DNA of 64,000 nt, from the NCBI RefSeq assembly GCF_026153205.1, contig NZ_JAPFBW010000023.1, positions 1 through 64,000 of the forward strand, read 5' to 3'. Positions 35,612-44,339 of this stretch are shown in pieces. This DNA is from Aquabacterium sp. A7-Y (GTDB lineage: Bacteria > Pseudomonadota > Gammaproteobacteria > Burkholderiales > Burkholderiaceae_C). The notes under the pieces were generated by a model that was not told the origin of the DNA, searched no databases, and worked only from the letters and a program-made list of their open reading frames with translations. Within the stretch, counting starts at the first letter, position 1, and every line of letters begins with the position of its first letter. Both the position numbers and the translations under genes were made by a program.

Positions 35612-36520
35612 ATGCTGAAGGACCTATTGATCGCCGCCGCCCTGATGGCTCCACTGCAGCCCGTCCAGGCGGAGCCTTTGCAGAAGGACGAACGCGACGT
35701 GCTTCGCAGCGCGCGCGTCTACCACATCATGAAGACGACCGTGGAGCCGCTGGAGAAGCTCCGCAGCCGCTTGTCCAGTCTCCCGCCACACCGGCTTCTT
35801 GCCGAGTTCAAGCGGATCGCACAGTCGGAGACCGCCGACCCGGGGTCGAGGTCGACTGGCGGAGATCTGGGGGTGATCACGCAAGGGACGATGGATGAGA
35901 AGTTCGACACGGCCGTTTTTGCCCAGCAGCCCATGCAGGTGTCACCGCCCCAGCCGTCCCAGTTTGGATGGCACCTCATTCTGGTCACGTCATTCAGTGA
36001 AGAGCCCGTGCGGTCGATCTGCGAACGAACCCTCAAGGCGGTTCACCGTGCCGTGCCGATCCAGCCCGCAGCGCTCTACGCGTTGTCGCTCCAGCCTGCG
36101 CACCTCAAGACACTTCATCCCCGGATCCTCGCTTACATGGGCCCGGGCTGGGGTCTCCCCATGAATTGGCAGGGCAACCTCACCTACAGCCGGGTCGATT
36201 CGGATCCGTCCGGCAGCAGCATGCCGAGAGTTGTTCTCCACTCCGAGTTGTCCTTCGCACGCTATCGCAGCCCACAAAACGGCTGCGGGCGTTCTGAACG
36301 CCTGATGTTTCATGTGAACTGCGCGTCCAGCACGGTGGCCCTCACATCACACGTCGAGTACGAAGGCCGCGCCGCGTCGGGTCGCCACCTGATCGAGGTG
36401 GTCGTGGATCCTGCAGATGCCGACTTTCAGCGCGCCAGTACCGGCTCCCTTGCGCAGATCGCGGAGCTGGCGTGCAAGGCGCCAAAGCAGATGACGGCCG
36501 AGCTGTCGGTCAGGCGATAG
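35612..36520 (+). CDS. Secreted parvulin-type peptidyl-prolyl isomerase
   Basis: 302 residues from ATG 35612 with a signal peptide ending at PVQA/EPL. Residues ~90-160 are a parvulin core: STGGDLGVITQGTMDEKFDTAVF ... SQFGWHLILVT, the PpiC/SurA type that isomerises proline bonds in the periplasm. The ~140-residue C-terminal region is unlike SurA or PrsA and contains three cysteines (GCGRSERLMFHVNCASS and ELACKAP). The frame is open upstream, but only this start gives a signal peptide. Confidence 0.72.
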   Translation: MLKDLLIAAALMAPLQPVQAEPLQKDERDVLRSARVYHIMKTTVEPLEKLRSRLSSLPPHRLLAEFKRIAQSETADPGSRSTGGDLGVITQGTMDEKFDTAVFAQQPMQVSPPQPSQFGWHLILVTSFSEEPVRSICERTLKAVHRAVPIQPAALYALSLQPAHLKTLHPRILAYMGPGWGLPMNWQGNLTYSRVDSDPSGSSMPRVVLHSELSFARYRSPQNGCGRSERLMFHVNCASSTVALTSHVEYEGRAASGRHLIEVVVDPADADFQRASTGSLAQIAELACKAPKQMTAELSVRR

Positions 36521-36559
36521 GCCCGCTGCGGTCCTACCGGCTTCGGAGCCTTTCGAGAT

Positions 36560-36769
36560 CTCTCGGTACCCGACGCCCAGGGCCGGTTCTGGCAGGTCGA
36601 CGACGTGGAGCGCGAGGTTGCCGAGGTGCGAGCGCGCGGTGTCGAGTTCGATCACCACGATCCACCAGGGGCAAGGAGCGACGTCGACATCGTCATCGCG
36701 GGCGGTGCAAAGGCCGCCTGGTTCAAGGACACCGAGGGCGGCATGCTCGCGATCGTCGAGAGTTGTTGA
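36560..36769 (+). pseudogene. 3' remnant of a VOC/glyoxalase-like gene
   Basis: Frame ending at TGA 36767-36769 reads RFWQVDDVEREVAEVRARGV, EFDHHDPPG and AAWFKDTEGGMLAIVES, the typical end of glyoxalase/bleomycin-resistance proteins (AWFKDPDGNILSL). There is no start and no N-terminal half. A second VOC remnant lies 2.6 kb to the left. The remaining bases to 36959 show nothing. Confidence 0.6.
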
Positions 36770-36959
36770 CGCTCCCGCCGGCGGTACTTCCGCGATTCGG
36801 GCCACCGACCGGGGAACGGCGCAAATCGGAGCACCGGCCTCGAGCGACGTGTCCCGGGTGGCCGCCGGCTGCGACCTGGCATCAAGCTGCCACTTCGCAA
36901 CGGACTGTGCCGCGGACGCAGCGCCAGCGAGCGACGCCGAGGGACCACCGCCCCCTTCA

Positions 36960-37475
36960 CTACCGCCGGTGACGCTCTTGGCATGTTTTCCATCCGGGCT
37001 CCATCGTCCAGATCTCCTGATCGGAGCTGCCAAGGTCGCGCACCTGGCCCCAATAGGTCAGGCCGTGAGCAACGAGCTGGACGACACCCGGTGCCGGGGC
37101 TCTTTCGCTGAGAAACAGCGGCTCTTCGGTCTCCAGCAGGTAGAGGGACTTGTTGACGTAGGTGAAGCCCGCCTTCTTGTCGTCGTTGACGACAACGGGC
37201 CGGGGCATGGGCGAGAATCCGTCGGGGAACCGCAGCTCGAAGTAGTAGAAGAACTTCTCGAAGTTGTTCGCCGACAAGCGGTTGAACAAGGTGGCTGCGA
37301 TCTCGTCCAGGCCCAGGTAGCGCGCGTCGAATATCGGGTCGAGGTCGCCAAAGTAGATCCCTTTGCCGAAATGAGTGTGGGCCTTGCCCTCCTTGGTGGA
37401 GGGCAGCAACTTCTTGGTGTGCAGGATCGCGTCGTAGCCATTTTTGTCGGTGTAGTGGAACAGGTGGAGCGGCAT
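36960..37475 (-). CDS. HYD1-signature ADP-ribosyltransferase-like protein
   Basis: 171 residues from ATG 37475. The opening LHLFHYTDKNGYDAILHTKK, then KLLPSTKEG and FGKGIYFGDLDP, matches the HYD1-signature ADP-ribosyltransferase group, small toxin-type enzymes that transfer ADP-ribose from NAD+. The His-Tyr pair is in FHYTD and the GIYF strand is present. There is no secretion signal, polymorphic-toxin leader or neighbouring immunity gene. ATG 37517 gives 14 extra residues and is equally possible. Could be a cytoplasmic modifier, effector or domesticated toxin. Confidence 0.6.
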   Translation of the reverse strand: MPLHLFHYTDKNGYDAILHTKKLLPSTKEGKAHTHFGKGIYFGDLDPIFDARYLGLDEIAATLFNRLSANNFEKFFYYFELRFPDGFSPMPRPVVVNDDKKAGFTYVNKSLYLLETEEPLFLSERAPAPGVVQLVAHGLTYWGQVRDLGSSDQEIWTMEPGWKTCQERHRR

Positions 37476-37614
37476 CGGTGAACGTCCCTGGTGATCAAAG
37501 CAGCCATTCTTTTGCATGCCGGAGACTCCAGGCGCTTGCGTTTGTTTCAGCAGCTTCCGGCGGCCGTCCCAGGAAATGGTCCATGACGTTCAGCTCCCGT
37601 TCGAGGTCCGCCTC

Positions 37615-38835
37615 ATGGACTCCCTGATCGCCGCCGCGGCGCGCGCTCTCGCCGCCGGCGACGCGCTCGGCGCCCTCAAGCGGGTCGCCCTGCGTGATGA
37701 CCCGCCGGCGCTGGCCCTGCGCGGCATTGCCATGGCCCAGCTCGGCGAGCACCCGCGCGCCCGCGAGCTGCTGCGGCGCGCGGCCCGCGGCTTCGGTGCC
37801 CACGAGGAGCTGGCGCGCACCCGCTGCGTCGTTGCCGAGGCCGAGGTGGCGCTGGCCCTGCGCGACCTTGTCGGCTCGCCCCGCTCGCTGGAGCTGGCGG
37901 CGGCCACGCTCGAGGTGCGCGGTGATCAGGTCAATGCGCTGCAGGCGCGGCTGATCGCGGTGCGCCGGCTCCTGCTGCTGGGTCGCCTTGACGAGGCCGC
38001 CGCCGCGCTGGCACCCCTGGATGCGAGTGCCGCGCCGCCGTCGCACGCGGCGGTGGCCGAGTTGACCGCGGCCGAGTTGGCGCTGCGCTCACTGGACACC
38101 GCTGCGGCGCAGACGGCCCTCGCCCGCGCTCAGGAGGCGGCCTGTCGCTCACGTGTGCCGGCGCTCCTGGCCGAGGTGGCGGAGGCGCGGGCTGCGCTCG
38201 ATCGTCCCGCCGCCCGGCGTTTTGTCGCCGGCGTCGAGCAGGCGCTGCGCCTCGAAGAGGTGGTTGCGCTGAGGGCCTCGGGTGCGCTGGTCGTCGACGC
38301 CTGCCGGCGCGGGCTGCACGCCGGCGCCGCATGGCTGCCGCTGGTGCGCCGGCCGGTGCTGTTCGCGTTGGCACGCGCGCTCGCCGAGGCATGGCCCGGT
38401 GATGTCGATCGCCAGGCCCTGATCGCCTGCGCCTTCCGTATCCGCCGCCCCGACGAAACGCATCGAGCGCGCTTGCGGGTCGAGATCGGCCGTCTGCGCG
38501 CGCTCGTCGCAGCTGTCGCGAGCATCGAGGCCACCGCGCAAGGTTTTGTGCTCAAGGTGCGCGACGGTCGCGACGTCGTCGTCCTGGCGCCGCCCGTCGA
38601 CGGCGATCAGGCCTCGCTGGTGGCACTGCTCTCGGACGGCGCGGCCTGGTCGACATCGGCCCTGGCGCTGGCCCTGGGGGCCAGCCAGCGCACCGTGCAG
38701 CGCGCGCTCGTCGAGCTCGAGGCGGCGGGGCGGGTGCGTTCGATCGGGCGAGCACGCGCGCGTCGGTGGCTGTCGCCGCCCCTGGGCGGATTCACGACGA
38801 TCTTGTTACTCCCCGCTGCGCTCCCGCCTGAGTAG
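37615..38835 (+). CDS. Helix-turn-helix regulator of the DUF899 operon
   Basis: 406 residues. The N-terminal two thirds are Ala/Leu-rich helical repeats (LIAAAARALAAGDALGALKRVALRDDPPALALRGIAMAQLG), TPR-like; the C-terminus has a winged helix (WSTSALALALGASQRTVQRALVELEAAGRVRSIGRARARRW). Homologues typically sit beside beta-propeller and DUF899 genes, as here. ATG 37615 has GAGG eight bases upstream and gives the family-like N-terminus; ATG 37576 is an alternative. Likely regulates this operon; its signal is unknown. Confidence 0.75.
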   Translation: MDSLIAAAARALAAGDALGALKRVALRDDPPALALRGIAMAQLGEHPRARELLRRAARGFGAHEELARTRCVVAEAEVALALRDLVGSPRSLELAAATLEVRGDQVNALQARLIAVRRLLLLGRLDEAAAALAPLDASAAPPSHAAVAELTAAELALRSLDTAAAQTALARAQEAACRSRVPALLAEVAEARAALDRPAARRFVAGVEQALRLEEVVALRASGALVVDACRRGLHAGAAWLPLVRRPVLFALARALAEAWPGDVDRQALIACAFRIRRPDETHRARLRVEIGRLRALVAAVASIEATAQGFVLKVRDGRDVVVLAPPVDGDQASLVALLSDGAAWSTSALALALGASQRTVQRALVELEAAGRVRSIGRARARRWLSPPLGGFTTILLLPAALPPE

Positions 38836-38883
38836 AGTCGCCTCACGGCCCCCGATTGCAGGTGCGCCGAAAGGAACCAGGCG

Positions 38884-39561
38884 ATGACCCGCAAGACCGA
38901 CAAAAACACTCCCCAGCCGCTTGTCCGTGCCGCCGAGATCGTGCGCGAGTACGGCCCCTTCGAAAGCGCCGGCCGCGTGCACGGCGTCACCCACGACGGA
39001 CGCCGTGTCTGGGCCGCGACCGGGGTCCGGCTGGTCGCCTTCGACCCCGAGAGCGGCGAGCTCACCGGCTCGCTCGATTGCGCCTGCGACGCCGGCACGG
39101 CCTTCGACGGCACCTACCTCTATCAGATCGCCGAGGCCCGCATCGACAAGATCGATCCCGCCAGCGGCGAGGTGGTGGCCTCGATCCCGGCACCGGGCCG
39201 CGGCAGCGACTCGGGGCTCGCCTGGGCCGAGGGCAGCCTGTGGGTGGGGCAGTACCGCGATCGCAGGATCCACCAGATCGATCCCGAGACCGGCACGGTC
39301 CTGCGCACCATCGAGTCCACCCGCTTCGTCACCGGCGTGACCTGGGTGGACGGCGAGTTGTGGCATGGAACCTGGGAAGGGGACGAGAGCGACATCCGCC
39401 GGATCGACCCCGAGAACGGCGCGGTGCTCGAGCAGCTGACGATGCCGAGCGGCACCGGGGTCAGCGGCCTCGAATCCGATGGCGCTGAGCTGCTTTACTG
39501 CGGCGGCGGAGCGAGCGGAAAGGTGCGTGCCGTGCGACGCCCGGGCAGAGCCGGATCGTGA
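38884..39561 (+). CDS. Vgb/glutamine cyclotransferase-like beta-propeller protein
   Basis: 225 residues with repeated strands of the type VWAATGVRLVAFDPESGEL, GTYLYQIAEARIDKIDPASGEV, LWVGQYRDRRIHQIDPETGTV and DIRRIDPENGAVL, i.e. about five propeller blades. It lacks a signal peptide. Related proteins are found with DUF899 genes; catalytic function has not been assigned to my knowledge. It lies 48 bases after the regulator gene. Confidence 0.78.
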   Translation: MTRKTDKNTPQPLVRAAEIVREYGPFESAGRVHGVTHDGRRVWAATGVRLVAFDPESGELTGSLDCACDAGTAFDGTYLYQIAEARIDKIDPASGEVVASIPAPGRGSDSGLAWAEGSLWVGQYRDRRIHQIDPETGTVLRTIESTRFVTGVTWVDGELWHGTWEGDESDIRRIDPENGAVLEQLTMPSGTGVSGLESDGAELLYCGGGASGKVRAVRRPGRAGS

Positions 39562-39647
39562 TCGGCCGGCCGGAGACAGGCGCGCCAGCCCTGACGGCGC
39601 GGCGCATCGACACAACGCGAACGGCTCTTCGAGCCAAGGAGCATGCC

Positions 39648-40436
39648 ATGCACACCGCCATTGACACATCGAGCACCGTGGACCATCCGGTCGTGTCCAG
39701 CGACCGGTGGGTGGCCGAGCGCAAGAAGCTGCTGGCGCACGAAAAGGAACTGACGCGCCTGCGCGACCAGCTCGCCCGCGAGCGCCGCGCACTGCCGTGG
39801 GTACACATCGAGAAGAACTATGTCTTCGATGCTCCGGAGGGCCCACGCACGCTCGCCGACCTGTTCGATGGCCGCCGCCAACTGGTCGTGCAGCATTTCA
39901 TGTTCGCCCCGGGTTGGGAGCAAGGCTGCAAGAGCTGTTCCTTCATGGCCGATCACATCGACGGCGCAAACGTGCACCTGGCGCAGCGCGACCTCACCCT
40001 GCTGGTCGTCTCGCGGGCGCCGCTGGTCGACATCGAGCGTTTTCGCCAGCGCATGGGCTGGCGGTTCAAATGGGTGTCCTCGTATGGCAGCGACTTCAAC
40101 CACGACTTCGGGGTCAGCTTCACCCCGGACGAAACAGCCCGGGGCGAGGTTGACTACAACTACGAGATGCAGCCCTTCCCGGTGGAAGAGGCACCGGGCA
40201 TCAGCGTGTTCTACAAGGACGACGCGGGCCAGGTCTTCCACACCTATTCGACCTACGGGCGCGGCGTGGAGCTGATGATGGGCGCGTACAGCATCCTGGA
40301 CATCGCACCCAAGGGGCGCGACGAGGACGGCCTCGAACACACGATGGAATGGGTGCGCCACCATGACTGCTACGCGCCGGCACCCGCCTCGAAGGCAGCG
40401 CCGACGGCCTCTTCCTGCTGCCAGAGGCAGGGCTGA
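39648..40436 (+). CDS. DUF899 thioredoxin-like protein
   Basis: 262 residues. The typical DUF899 opening (RWVAERKKLLAHEKELTRLRDQL, RRALPWVHIEKNYVFD) leads to a thioredoxin-fold core with a CxxC in GCKSCSFMADH, then FKWVSSYGSDFNHDFGVSF and YKDDAGQVFHTYSTYGRG. Probably a dithiol oxidoreductase in the cytoplasm. AGGAG six bases before ATG 39648 fixes the start. Third gene in the operon. Confidence 0.88.
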   Translation: MHTAIDTSSTVDHPVVSSDRWVAERKKLLAHEKELTRLRDQLARERRALPWVHIEKNYVFDAPEGPRTLADLFDGRRQLVVQHFMFAPGWEQGCKSCSFMADHIDGANVHLAQRDLTLLVVSRAPLVDIERFRQRMGWRFKWVSSYGSDFNHDFGVSFTPDETARGEVDYNYEMQPFPVEEAPGISVFYKDDAGQVFHTYSTYGRGVELMMGAYSILDIAPKGRDEDGLEHTMEWVRHHDCYAPAPASKAAPTASSCCQRQG

Positions 40437-40467
40437 AGAGCGGGTGGTCTGAGCGGGCTCAGGTGTC

Positions 40468-41079
40468 ATGACCAGCCTTTGGCCATGGCTGGCGCTTGCG
40501 GGGGCCGGCGCCCTCCACGGGCTGAACCCTGCCACCGGCTGGATGTTCGCCGCCGCCTGGGGCCTGCATTCGCGCGATCGGTCGCAGGCACTGCGGGCCT
40601 TGATACCGATCGCGATCGGTCACTCGACATCGGTCGCGCTGGTGGCCGCCACGATGGCGCTCGGCCTGTCGATGGATCGCATCGTGATGCAGGGCCTGGC
40701 GCTCGGGCTGCTGGCCGTCGTCGCGGTCGTTCACCGGGCGGGCCGCAGCGCCGGACGGGCGCAGGCCGGACAGGCCGGGCTGGCGCTCTGGTCCTTCATG
40801 ATGTCCACCGTGCACGGTGCCGGATGGATGCTGGTGCCGGCGCTGATCCCGCTCTGCATCAGCGACGCTCCGGCCCGGGAGATCACCTCGTCCGGCTCGC
40901 TGGCGCTGGCGCTCGCGGCGGTCGCCGTTCACACCGCAGCGATGCTGCTCGTCACCGGCTTGGTCGCCACCGGGATTTGCCGGGGCCCTGACGCCAGCGC
41001 CGGCCTGTTTCGCAGCCTGAGGCAGCGAGCTGGATCTGCGCGACCTTGGAACCGGACATCGCCGACGAGATCCTCATGA
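40468..41079 (+). CDS. Polytopic membrane protein of the DUF899 operon
   Basis: 203 residues with about five hydrophobic segments and conserved-looking motifs LHGLNPATGWMFAAAWGL, PIAIGHSTSVALV and STVHGAGWMLVPALIPLC. The last ~35 residues (FRSLRQRAGSARPWNRTSPTRSS) are polar and basic where I would expect another membrane helix, so a frameshift near 41010-41030 may have replaced the natural C-terminus. Transport or scaffold role unknown. Confidence 0.7.
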   Translation: MTSLWPWLALAGAGALHGLNPATGWMFAAAWGLHSRDRSQALRALIPIAIGHSTSVALVAATMALGLSMDRIVMQGLALGLLAVVAVVHRAGRSAGRAQAGQAGLALWSFMMSTVHGAGWMLVPALIPLCISDAPAREITSSGSLALALAAVAVHTAAMLLVTGLVATGICRGPDASAGLFRSLRQRAGSARPWNRTSPTRSS

Positions 41080-41175
41080 GCCACCGAAGATGGCCCTCTC
41101 AACACGAACCTTGATCCCGCGCGTCGCTGGCACTACATCTTATGTCCATCGAGCACCGGAACGACGAGGTACCGA

Positions 41176-42111
41176 ATGAAGGCGAGGGAGCAGGCGCAAG
41201 CGAGATCGACAGACGGTCCCGCGGCAAGCGACGAGGCAGAGATCCGCATTCCGAGCGGTGACGTCTCGCTGGCAAGCACGCTGTATTCACCCAAGGGTGG
41301 GGCGCCCGTGAAGGCCTGTGTCGTCCTCAGTGGAGCCATCGCGGTGCCGCGGCGCTTTTATGGACGGCTGGCGTCCTGGCTCGCCAGCAAGGGCTACCAG
41401 GTCCTGACCTACGACTACAGCGGGATGTTCGATTCGCAGGTCACGCGTCAGCAGCGACGTCAGATCGGCTTGAGGACGTGGAGCGAGGGCGACTTCGAGG
41501 CGGTGGTGTCCTGGTGCGAGCAGGCGCACCCGGGGCTTCCGGTGCTCGCGCTGGCGCACAGTTTCGGCGGCACCGTGATGAGCCTGGCCCCCGCACTCGG
41601 GCGCGTCGCCGGCCTGGTGATCATCAGCAGCGGATCGGGCTACTGGGGCCACGTGCCCTGGGGGCACCGCAAGATAGGCCGCATGAGTTTCTGGTACGTG
41701 ACGCTTCCTTTGCTGGCCCGGCTGTTCGGCTACTTCCCTGGGCGCCGTCTCCGACTCCTCGGCGACATCCCCAAGGGGGTCGACCTCGACTGGGCCGCCT
41801 CGTGTCGCCGGCCGGGCTATGTGCGTGACGCCCTGCCTCGCTGTCCCGGCTTCGACTCCTTGCGGGCGCCGGCTGTTTGCCTGACGTTCGACGACGACAA
41901 GGCGGTCACGGAAGCTGCCGCAACGTGGCTCGCGGCCGAGTTCGGCGCCCGCCTCGAGGTGAAGAAGGTCCGCGCCACCTCCGCGGGTCGAGGTGGCAAC
42001 TTCCACTTCGACTACTTCCGGCCACAACTCGGCGGACTTTTTTGGGACGAGCTGAGGCAGTGGCTGGATGCGATGGTCAACGCGAGGGCGTCGTTTGCGA
42101 GCAGCACTTGA
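41176..42111 (+). CDS. Alpha/beta-hydrolase
   Basis: 311 residues, serine alpha/beta-hydrolase fold: strand-rich start (KACVVLSGAIAVPRRFYGRLASWLASKGYQVLTYDYSG), nucleophile elbow AHSFGG, a cap region with Trp/Tyr-rich YWGHVPWGH, acid near LTFDDDKAVT and a late His in NFHFDYF. Substrate unknown. No signal peptide. Followed after 23 bases by the secreted cupin protein gene. Confidence 0.82.
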   Translation: MKAREQAQARSTDGPAASDEAEIRIPSGDVSLASTLYSPKGGAPVKACVVLSGAIAVPRRFYGRLASWLASKGYQVLTYDYSGMFDSQVTRQQRRQIGLRTWSEGDFEAVVSWCEQAHPGLPVLALAHSFGGTVMSLAPALGRVAGLVIISSGSGYWGHVPWGHRKIGRMSFWYVTLPLLARLFGYFPGRRLRLLGDIPKGVDLDWAASCRRPGYVRDALPRCPGFDSLRAPAVCLTFDDDKAVTEAAATWLAAEFGARLEVKKVRATSAGRGGNFHFDYFRPQLGGLFWDELRQWLDAMVNARASFASST

Positions 42112-42134
42112 GCGCCCAGGAGTTGGTCTGGCCC

Positions 42135-42881
42135 ATGAGGATGTCTTTGATGCCCGAGATTCGTTTTCCAAGGAGCGCAGCCTCCCTGATCCTGCACTGC
42201 GTCGTCTGCGCAGGGCTCTTCTCGACAGCTGTCTTGGCGGAAGAGCCTTCGGACCGCGAGCCGGTGGTCGCCATCGACCATGAACCCGGCCATCACCTGG
42301 TGTTGTCGACCAGCACGCTGAGGGTATTCGACGCGATCTTCCCGCCGGGCGCGGTGTCCCTCTGGCATCGGCACGAAAAGGACAGTGTCCTGCTGTGCCT
42401 GGAGGGGGCCGACGTGCCCTCGGAGGAACCGGGGAAGCCGCTGCAAGTGCGTCCCCCGATACCGACGGGCGACATCTATTACAGGGCCTACGCGCAGAAG
42501 CCGTTTGTCCACAAGATCCGCAATGCGGACACGACCCGGTTCAGGATCCTGGACATCGAAGTCCTCACGCCCCGCCGTCCCGACGGGCCTGCTCTTGACA
42601 CCCTCGATGACGATGGCTCGGTCCTCATCGACAACGACCGGGTTCGTGTCTGGAGGCTCGTGGTCGGCGCACGAAGGGCTGCGTCGCCGGTGCGGTTCCA
42701 GGGAGGGCGTCTTTTTGTCGTCATGACCGATGGCGACTACGCGATCGAGACCCGCGGTGGTCTCGAGCAGAGACGCCATGTCCGGCGGGGCGATCTTCGC
42801 GCGATGGACGGCACGGGTGTCGAGATCATTCACAACCTCGCTGCGTCCGCGCTGGAACTGGTCGTCATCGAGGTCAAGTGA
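42135..42881 (+). CDS. Secreted double-cupin-like protein
   Basis: 248 residues with a signal peptide (SLILHCVVCAGLFSTAVLA). The first cupin box is VSLWHRHEKDSVLLCLEG; a weaker second half (RFQGGRLFVVMTDGDYAIE, VRRGDLRAMDG) repeats the fold. Only the first has metal-type histidines, so one metal site is likely. ATG 42150 is an alternative start with GAGG upstream. The last eight bases overlap the convergent HD-GYP gene. Confidence 0.72.
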   Translation: MRMSLMPEIRFPRSAASLILHCVVCAGLFSTAVLAEEPSDREPVVAIDHEPGHHLVLSTSTLRVFDAIFPPGAVSLWHRHEKDSVLLCLEGADVPSEEPGKPLQVRPPIPTGDIYYRAYAQKPFVHKIRNADTTRFRILDIEVLTPRRPDGPALDTLDDDGSVLIDNDRVRVWRLVVGARRAASPVRFQGGRLFVVMTDGDYAIETRGGLEQRRHVRRGDLRAMDGTGVEIIHNLAASALELVVIEVK

Positions 42882-44235
42882 GAAACGGCGCAGGCCGGTT
42901 CTCCGACACCGGCTCCGACACCTCGTGCAAGGCCGAGCGCGCGGCGTCCTTGCTCTCCTCGATGAACTGGCGGACCAGCGCGGCGTCGGCCGGCGGCAAG
43001 CGCTGCATCCGGATCCGCGTCTCCCGCTTCACTTCGTGCATGCGCCACTCGATCTCCCGCAGGACGATGTCCACTTCGAAGTGGACCTGCGCTTCCATCG
43101 CCGACAGGCGTTCGCGCAGCTCCTGCGGATCCAGGGTGTTGAGACCGGTGCTGGAAAACGCCAGCCGGATGCGCCGGCCCCGTTCCACCGTGTGCTGCAT
43201 CAGCTCCTTGAGCGCCGGGCTGCCTGTGCGGACCCGCTCCTCGACGCTGTCTTCCACGAGGCGCATCCGCTGCAGCGTGGCGTCGAGCGTCGACACCCGC
43301 GCTGCCAGTGCCGCCGTGTCACCCGGCGTCGGCGGACGCTCCTGCCCGGCGGTCGAGGTGACCGACATCCGGATGGCCTGCGCCACCCGGGCCAGCAGGT
43401 GGCGGTTGAATTCGCCGGGAATGAGCTTGACGGCGACGCCGGCCCGCTCGCCGGGGCTGCGCCCCGATTCGATCAGGCCCATCAGCATCTCGGCCAGCGC
43501 CAGGACCTGTCCCGACACCGGCAGCTGTGCACCGCGCAGCCCCTGCGGGTAGCCGAAGCCGTCAAGCCGCTCATGGTGGTGCAGCACCGCCTCGGCCACC
43601 TGCGCTCCGGCACCCGGCATGTCGCGCAACAGATGCGCGGCCACGATGGGGTGCGTCGCGATGTGCTTCCACTGTTCCGCCGTGAGCCGGGACCGGGCGT
43701 TCAGGATGACTGGATCGATGTAGAGCTCGCCGACATCGTGCAGCAGGCCGGCCATCATCAGCGTCTGCAGACCCTTGCTGCCCCCCTCCGGCAGGTCGTG
43801 GTACATCGCCGCACCGAGCAGGCTGACGCCGACCGCGTGCTCCAGCTTGTGCGGCCCTTGCGCCGCGTAGACGGTGAGCATCGATTCCGTCGAGGGCGCC
43901 AGGCGCAGCTCACGCAAGGCGGTGGTGACCCGGCGGGCGGTCGCGCCGCCGCACACGCCGGCCAGCAGCCGGTGCTTGTCCAGCAAGGTTTCGGCCACTT
44001 TGTCGAGCGGCTGCGAGGCGACACCGTCGACCACCCGGACCGATGATTCCAGCGGTTTACGCAGCTTGTGCTGCAGCAGGCGCTCCTTCGCCTTCGCGTC
44101 GATGCGCGTGCCCTTGGCGACGAGCTTGATGCCGTTGCCGGTCAGGATGTCTTCGGCGGCTTCGACGCCGGCCGTCTCGGCGACCGCGACGACGCGGTTC
44201 AAATAGTGTTCGTTGACCACCAGCGTATCGGTCAT
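42874..44235 (-). CDS. HD-GYP domain protein (cyclic-di-GMP phosphodiesterase type)
   Basis: 453 residues. An N-terminal helical region is followed by an HD-GYP core: LEHAVGVSLLGAAMYHDL, MAGLLHDVGELYIDP (HD pair), HPIVAAHLL and HHHERLDGFGYPQGL (GYP motif). The C-terminal ~150 residues are helical/coiled (LRERLSAMEAQVHFEVDIVL). It should hydrolyse c-di-GMP in the cytoplasm; the usual HDIGK lysine is replaced by Glu, so activity needs proof. GGGAG precedes ATG 44235. Confidence 0.88.
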   Translation of the reverse strand: MTDTLVVNEHYLNRVVAVAETAGVEAAEDILTGNGIKLVAKGTRIDAKAKERLLQHKLRKPLESSVRVVDGVASQPLDKVAETLLDKHRLLAGVCGGATARRVTTALRELRLAPSTESMLTVYAAQGPHKLEHAVGVSLLGAAMYHDLPEGGSKGLQTLMMAGLLHDVGELYIDPVILNARSRLTAEQWKHIATHPIVAAHLLRDMPGAGAQVAEAVLHHHERLDGFGYPQGLRGAQLPVSGQVLALAEMLMGLIESGRSPGERAGVAVKLIPGEFNRHLLARVAQAIRMSVTSTAGQERPPTPGDTAALAARVSTLDATLQRMRLVEDSVEERVRTGSPALKELMQHTVERGRRIRLAFSSTGLNTLDPQELRERLSAMEAQVHFEVDIVLREIEWRMHEVKRETRIRMQRLPPADAALVRQFIEESKDAARSALHEVSEPVSENRPAPFLT

Positions 44236-44339
44236 GGCTGCGCTCCCGGGGGTCCCTTTTCGTATGCCTTGCAGCAAGGCGTCACGGCGATATCGGCTGG
44301 ATTTCGCGGAACTTGAGGGGCCGGCGCAGGGGCCGATGG

